Assembly (NCBI GenBank): GCA_964529715.1
Contig: CAZGXI010000004.1
Span: 1-64,000, forward strand
Direction: 5' to 3'
DNA length: 64,000 nt
Source: CAZGXI01 sp964529715
GTDB lineage: Bacteria; Chloroflexota; Anaerolineae; Aggregatilineales; Ch27
Shown: in pieces, positions 60,774 to 64,000 of the stretch
How positions within the stretch are numbered: the stretch's first letter is position 1
How the letters are laid out: each line of letters begins with the position of its first letter
Notes under the pieces: model-generated
Told to the model about the DNA's origin: nothing
Databases searched by the model: none
Seen by the model: only the letters and a program-made list of their open reading frames with translations
Made by a program: the position numbers and the translations under genes

Positions 60774-62072
60774 CTAATGATATTCCGGCAGCCAGTCACC
60801 GTGCGCGGCGATCAGGTCGTCTACCAGCGCCCAAATTTGGTCCAGGTCCAGTTCGGCGGCGGTATGCGGATCAAGCATGGCGGCGTGGTAGAGGTGTTCC
60901 CGCTTGAGCGTCAACGCGGCTTCGACGGCCAGCGATTGCACATTGATGTTGGTCTGGATCAACGCGGCCAGATGCGGCGGCAGCGCCCCAACACGCACGG
61001 GCTGGATACCGTTCTTATCGACCAGGCAGGGCACTTCCACACAGCAGCCCTGCGGCAGATTGTCGATCAGGCCGTTGTTGGTGACGTTGCCGTTAATCAC
61101 CGTCGGTTCGCCCGTTTCGATGCTGTGGATGATGCGCGAGCCGTATTCCTTGCTGCGCTCGACGGCCAGGGTGGTGGCAGGGTCTTCCAGGTCGGCGCGC
61201 AGGGCCTCCCAGCCCTCGATCTGGACGATGCAGCGGGTGATATATTCGTCTAGCGGGATGTTAAAGCGCGTGATCAGGTCCGGGCGGTCGCGCTTGATGA
61301 ACCAGGGCACATATTCGCTGAAGTGCTCGCTCGATTCGGTGACGAAATAGCCCAGGCGCTTGAGCATCTCATAGCGCACGCGGTTCCACGACGGCACACG
61401 GTCTTCTGCGATCACGCGGTGCATCAGCGGATAGAGGTCCTCGCCGTTCCGCTCAAAGCGCAGGTAAAAGGCCATGTGGTTAATGCCCGCGCAGAAGTAA
61501 TTGATCTCCTCAATGGGCACGCCGATGTCGTAAGCGATTTGCTCGGCGGTGCCCTGGACGCTGTGACACAGCCCGACCGTTTTGATCTTGGTGGCCCGGT
61601 TGAGCGCCCAGCAGAGCATCGCCATCGGGTTGACGTAATTCAGGTGATAGACGTCCGGGCACAGTTCTTCCATATCCCGGCACATCTTGAGGAATTCATA
61701 GATGGTACGCTGAGCGCGCATGATGCCGCCGATGCCCAGCGTGTCGCCGATGGTCTGGCGCAGGCCGTACTTTTTAGGCACCTCGAAGTCGATGACGGTG
61801 CCCGGTTCGTAGCCGGCGATCTGGAACATGCTGATGACATAATCCGCGCCATCTAGCGAACGACGGCGGTCAAGCGTGGCTTCGATGGTCGGATGGACGC
61901 CCAGCGTTTGCGCGATCTTGTGGGCTACCACTTCAGACGTGCGCAGGCGTTCCGCGTCGATGTCGTGCAGGCTGATCGTCGCGTTGGCCAATTCGGGATA
62001 GCTCAGGATGTCGCCGATCAGGTTTTTGGCGAACACCGTACTGCCTGCGCCGATGAACGTGATCTTGGGCAT
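60774..62072 (-). CDS. GH4 alpha-galactosidase (MelA-like)
   Basis: A 432-residue cytoplasmic glycosidase using NAD+ and a metal ion (normally Mn2+), by a redox-elimination mechanism. I start at the ATG at 62070-62072, with GAGGAAA upstream. NAD-binding KITFIGAGSTVFAKNL begins the protein. NYVNPM (about 145-150) and LCHSVQG (about 168-174) follow; C-H-S-V-Q is the motif of alpha-galactosidases, distinguishing it from alpha-glucosidases (CHGH) and phospho-beta-glucosidases (CN-V/I-P) of this family. Co-transcribed with galT. Confidence 0.9.
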   Translation of the reverse strand: MPKITFIGAGSTVFAKNLIGDILSYPELANATISLHDIDAERLRTSEVVAHKIAQTLGVHPTIEATLDRRRSLDGADYVISMFQIAGYEPGTVIDFEVPKKYGLRQTIGDTLGIGGIMRAQRTIYEFLKMCRDMEELCPDVYHLNYVNPMAMLCWALNRATKIKTVGLCHSVQGTAEQIAYDIGVPIEEINYFCAGINHMAFYLRFERNGEDLYPLMHRVIAEDRVPSWNRVRYEMLKRLGYFVTESSEHFSEYVPWFIKRDRPDLITRFNIPLDEYITRCIVQIEGWEALRADLEDPATTLAVERSKEYGSRIIHSIETGEPTVINGNVTNNGLIDNLPQGCCVEVPCLVDKNGIQPVRVGALPPHLAALIQTNINVQSLAVEAALTLKREHLYHAAMLDPHTAAELDLDQIWALVDDLIAAHGDWLPEYH

Positions 62073-62169
62073 AGATTTCCTCATCTGGAATGTGGAGGGA
62101 GGATGACATGACGGCAGCGCGTTTTTGACACACGCCGCCGCCACCTTATTTTACCGGAAGCTGGCTTTC

Positions 62170-63489
62170 TCAGCCCACAATTTGCAGGCGGAAGTAGTAC
62201 GTCGCCCGACCTTGCGGCCAGGTTGTTTCGACCGCCAGAACGTAGTTGCCGGGGCTGCCGCTAAACGTTTGCAGAGAGATGGGGCTGCCCGGCAGGTCGG
62301 TGCGCTGAAACTGCTGGCTCAGGTCGGTGCTGGCAAGGATGACACTCAGCGACAGCGGGCCGACTCCGGCGGCATCGATGCGAATCGTGTCGCCGCTGTT
62401 GATCTGGATGTGCTCGGCGCTCGGCGAAACCGGTTGATCGACGCAGATTTCCTGCCCGTCGGCGGCGTTGTAGCAGTAGTGCAATCCTGCAGGCCGGAAC
62501 TGCCGCCCACCGTTAACCACCAGCACGCTGGGCGGCCACTCGGAAAGGTCCACACTCAGCGGCAGGGTCGCAGTCGGGCCGGGCAAAACCGGCGCGGTGG
62601 TCGGCGGCTGAGTTGGGAGCGGCACCTCTGCGGCGGCGACCTGTGTAGCAGCCGCGCTCGTTGCCTGTAAAGCATTCGCATCGGCGGTCTCTGTCGCCCC
62701 TGTCAGGATGGCCGTCGCCGTCGCTGCCAGGTCCGGCACCTCGTCTGTGGCGGCGACTTCCTGCACTCCTGCCGCGATGGCGGTTGCCGTCGCTGCCAGG
62801 TCTGCGGCGGCATCCGGGAGTTCTTCGGTTGCCGTGATGTCTTTGGTCGGCTCTTCCGTGACTGCTGTCGTCGGCAGGGCGATTTCTTCGGTCGCCGCAA
62901 GTGGAGGGGCGGTCGTGGCGGTCGGGCGTGGCGTCAGGTTGGCGGCGACTCCGGCGGCCACGTCCAGGGCAAAGATGTTCGACACGAAGCTGTTGTCGCC
63001 GCTGACATCCGGGAATTCCGCCACGACGCTGACACGATGCGTGCCAGCCGCGAGATTGACCGTGTAATCGGCGCTGGACGTGCCGCCGAAATCCACCAGC
63101 AGCGGGTCGCCATCGGCGTCCAGGTCGTCTAGAAAGGTCGCATAAAAGGCAGCGGGCGGGCCGGCCTCGCTCTCAACGGCGAAGGTAATGGTCTGCCCGG
63201 TCTGGACGGGGACGGCGGTTTCGGGCTGCGGATCGAGTGGGTCCGGTTCGCAGCGGATGTCGTTGGGGGCTTGCAGCCAGCAGTACGCACCTGGCAGACC
63301 CTCGTGTAATGCGCCGTCCGCACTCAGTCGGATCACCGGGCGGGCGGGCACGGCGGCTGCGGTCGTCGGGATGGCCGCGCCAGAGGCGGGCGTTTCCTCG
63401 GTGGGGGCAGGAGACGCACCTCCTCCGCAGGCAGCCAGCATAAGCGCAGCACCGATCAGAAACAGATAAAGGGCTTTTTTCATCATCAT
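62170..63489 (-). CDS. Threonine/alanine-rich lipoprotein, unknown function
   Basis: A 439-residue exported protein starting at three consecutive ATG codons at 63481-63489 (GGGAG before them). The signal ends in the lipobox MLAACGGG at about residue 20. A beta-rich domain at about 50-180 (TITFAVESEAGPPAAFYATFLDDL, then VNLAAGTHRVSVVAEF) is followed by a long A/T/E/V-rich low-complexity linker (about 190-310), with repeated T-A-T-A-I-A type units, and a second beta domain (DTIRIDAAGVGPLSLSVILAST). No enzyme motif. Perhaps a surface ligand-binding protein. Confidence 0.65.
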   Translation of the reverse strand: MMMKKALYLFLIGAALMLAACGGGASPAPTEETPASGAAIPTTAAAVPARPVIRLSADGALHEGLPGAYCWLQAPNDIRCEPDPLDPQPETAVPVQTGQTITFAVESEAGPPAAFYATFLDDLDADGDPLLVDFGGTSSADYTVNLAAGTHRVSVVAEFPDVSGDNSFVSNIFALDVAAGVAANLTPRPTATTAPPLAATEEIALPTTAVTEEPTKDITATEELPDAAADLAATATAIAAGVQEVAATDEVPDLAATATAILTGATETADANALQATSAAATQVAAAEVPLPTQPPTTAPVLPGPTATLPLSVDLSEWPPSVLVVNGGRQFRPAGLHYCYNAADGQEICVDQPVSPSAEHIQINSGDTIRIDAAGVGPLSLSVILASTDLSQQFQRTDLPGSPISLQTFSGSPGNYVLAVETTWPQGRATYYFRLQIVG

Positions 63490-63560
63490 CGTCGCTCCCG
63501 TCCCGCATAAGTTCTTGGTTGATCGCAGCGGGTCGATCCTGCCGCCGCGCGAAATAACGC

Positions 63561-64000
63561 TCAGCCGCGATACATTTCCATCCACTGCACGCCGAAATCG
63601 ACCAACGCACGCTGGCGGAAGAATTCAACTGCCGCACAGCCGACCCGCCCACGCCGCACTTCGCCCGTCGCGGCGAAAGCCGCGCCGATCTGCCCGAAAT
63701 CCGTTTCGTCCCAGGCGGTTTCTTGGAACGTCACCCACTGCCGCGCGCCGTTGACCATCACGGGCGCTCCGCTGGTGATGCTGTGCTTGCCAGGATAGTG
63801 AGCGCGGTACTCAGCCAGGTGTAGCGAGGTATTGCTGTCGTGCCCCACGCCCAGCAGCAGCACCCACCCGTCGAGGGCATAGATTTTCGCCAGGGGTGAT
63901 CCTTCTCCCAGGGCAGCTTCGAGCCTGTGATCGGCGGTGAGGTAAGCGGCGTGTTTGCCCCACGCGGCGAAGGAGACCTGCGGGTGATCGCTGCGCCGCG
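63561..64000 (-). CDS. AAC(3)-family antibiotic N-acetyltransferase, C-terminal part (5' end outside window)
   Basis: The frame is open from the window end to the TAG/stop at 63561. About 145 residues are visible. They contain RRSDHPQVSFAAWGKHAAYL and LYALDGWVLLLGVGHDSNTSLH-like sequence (visible as IYALDGWVLLLGVGHDSNT), both characteristic of the aminoglycoside 3-N-acetyltransferase/YokD family, including the catalytic His region. The product acetylates an amino group with acetyl-CoA. Many chromosomal members do not confer resistance, so resistance should not be assumed. The N-terminus is missing. Confidence 0.9.
   Translation of the reverse strand, partial: RRSDHPQVSFAAWGKHAAYLTADHRLEAALGEGSPLAKIYALDGWVLLLGVGHDSNTSLHLAEYRAHYPGKHSITSGAPVMVNGARQWVTFQETAWDETDFGQIGAAFAATGEVRRGRVGCAAVEFFRQRALVDFGVQWMEMYRG

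Noticed and set aside
1..64000. CRISPR array
   Set aside because: No regularly spaced identical repeats of 20-40 bases occur; the repeats found are single hairpins or coding repeats.

Overview
The window is GC-rich bacterial chromosome with dense, short-gapped genes. It carries no rRNA, no tRNA I could find, no CRISPR array and no phage module. The gene content points to a member of the Chloroflexota, probably an Anaerolineae-like heterotroph. The signs are very large multi-GAF/PAS histidine kinases, secreted SH3b and WD40 lipoproteins, a membrane-fused spermidine-synthase-like protein, several GT-C mannosyltransferases, and a sugar ABC operon with a GH78 rhamnosidase and a URO-D family enzyme. 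This assignment is an inference from gene content; no marker gene settles it.

Layout. 1-8.3 kb: end of an ABC-2 permease, a PAS histidine kinase, and a second kinase (CHASE4, PAS, three GAF) coupled to a fused spermidine synthase-like membrane protein. 8.4-12.1 kb (+): HAD phosphatase, a TPR/zinc-ribbon protein and a GT4 glycosyltransferase. 12.2-17.4 kb (+): a secreted SH3b protein, a small unknown, an orphan ParA ATPase, and a membrane protein with an acidic proline-rich repeat region. 17.5-22.5 kb (-): cupin, two secreted proteins including a WD40 lipoprotein, and a large exported protein with six copies of a short repeat. 22.7-24.2 kb (+): an Lrp regulator and its EamA exporter. 24.2-28.5 kb (-): a palindrome-rich repeat block, a coupled three-gene operon (lipoprotein, zinc ribbon, GT-C enzyme), and a GMC oxidoreductase. 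28.5-30.6 kb (-): a GH13 amylase and a TetR regulator, each preceded by the same perfect palindrome. 30.6-36.4 kb: an Hsp70, GT-C and HEAT-repeat operon behind a promoter carrying a 29-base inverted repeat, then a PadR regulator on the other strand.

36.4-39.8 kb: a eukaryote-style tandem-fused phosphofructokinase with its own promoter and terminator, then an AEC transporter. 39.9-47.5 kb (-): a sugar operon encoding solute-binding protein, two permeases, GH78 rhamnosidase and URO-D protein. 47.7-51.2 kb (+): divergent from that operon, an HTH/HATPase-like/REC protein and a hybrid kinase with degenerate receivers. 51.2-51.5 kb: a remnant of an IS200/IS605-type TnpB. 51.5-56.7 kb (+): deoC, carA, carB. 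56.7-59.6 kb (-): membrane-anchored solute-binding protein, a cellulase-like glycosidase and two small membrane proteins. 59.6-62.1 kb (-): galT behind a GH4 alpha-galactosidase, a galactoside-to-Leloir pair. 62.1-64 kb (-): a lipoprotein and the C-terminal part of an AAC(3)-type acetyltransferase.

Themes are uptake and breakdown of plant-type glycosides (rhamnosides, galactosides, alpha-glucans), a large exported proteome, and heavy investment in sensing. The most legible regulation is the paired TetR operators and the inverted repeat on the Hsp70 promoter. No stretch over 300 bases lacks a gene; the longest gaps (47527-47783, 51212-51491, 24223-24473) are described under their own entries.
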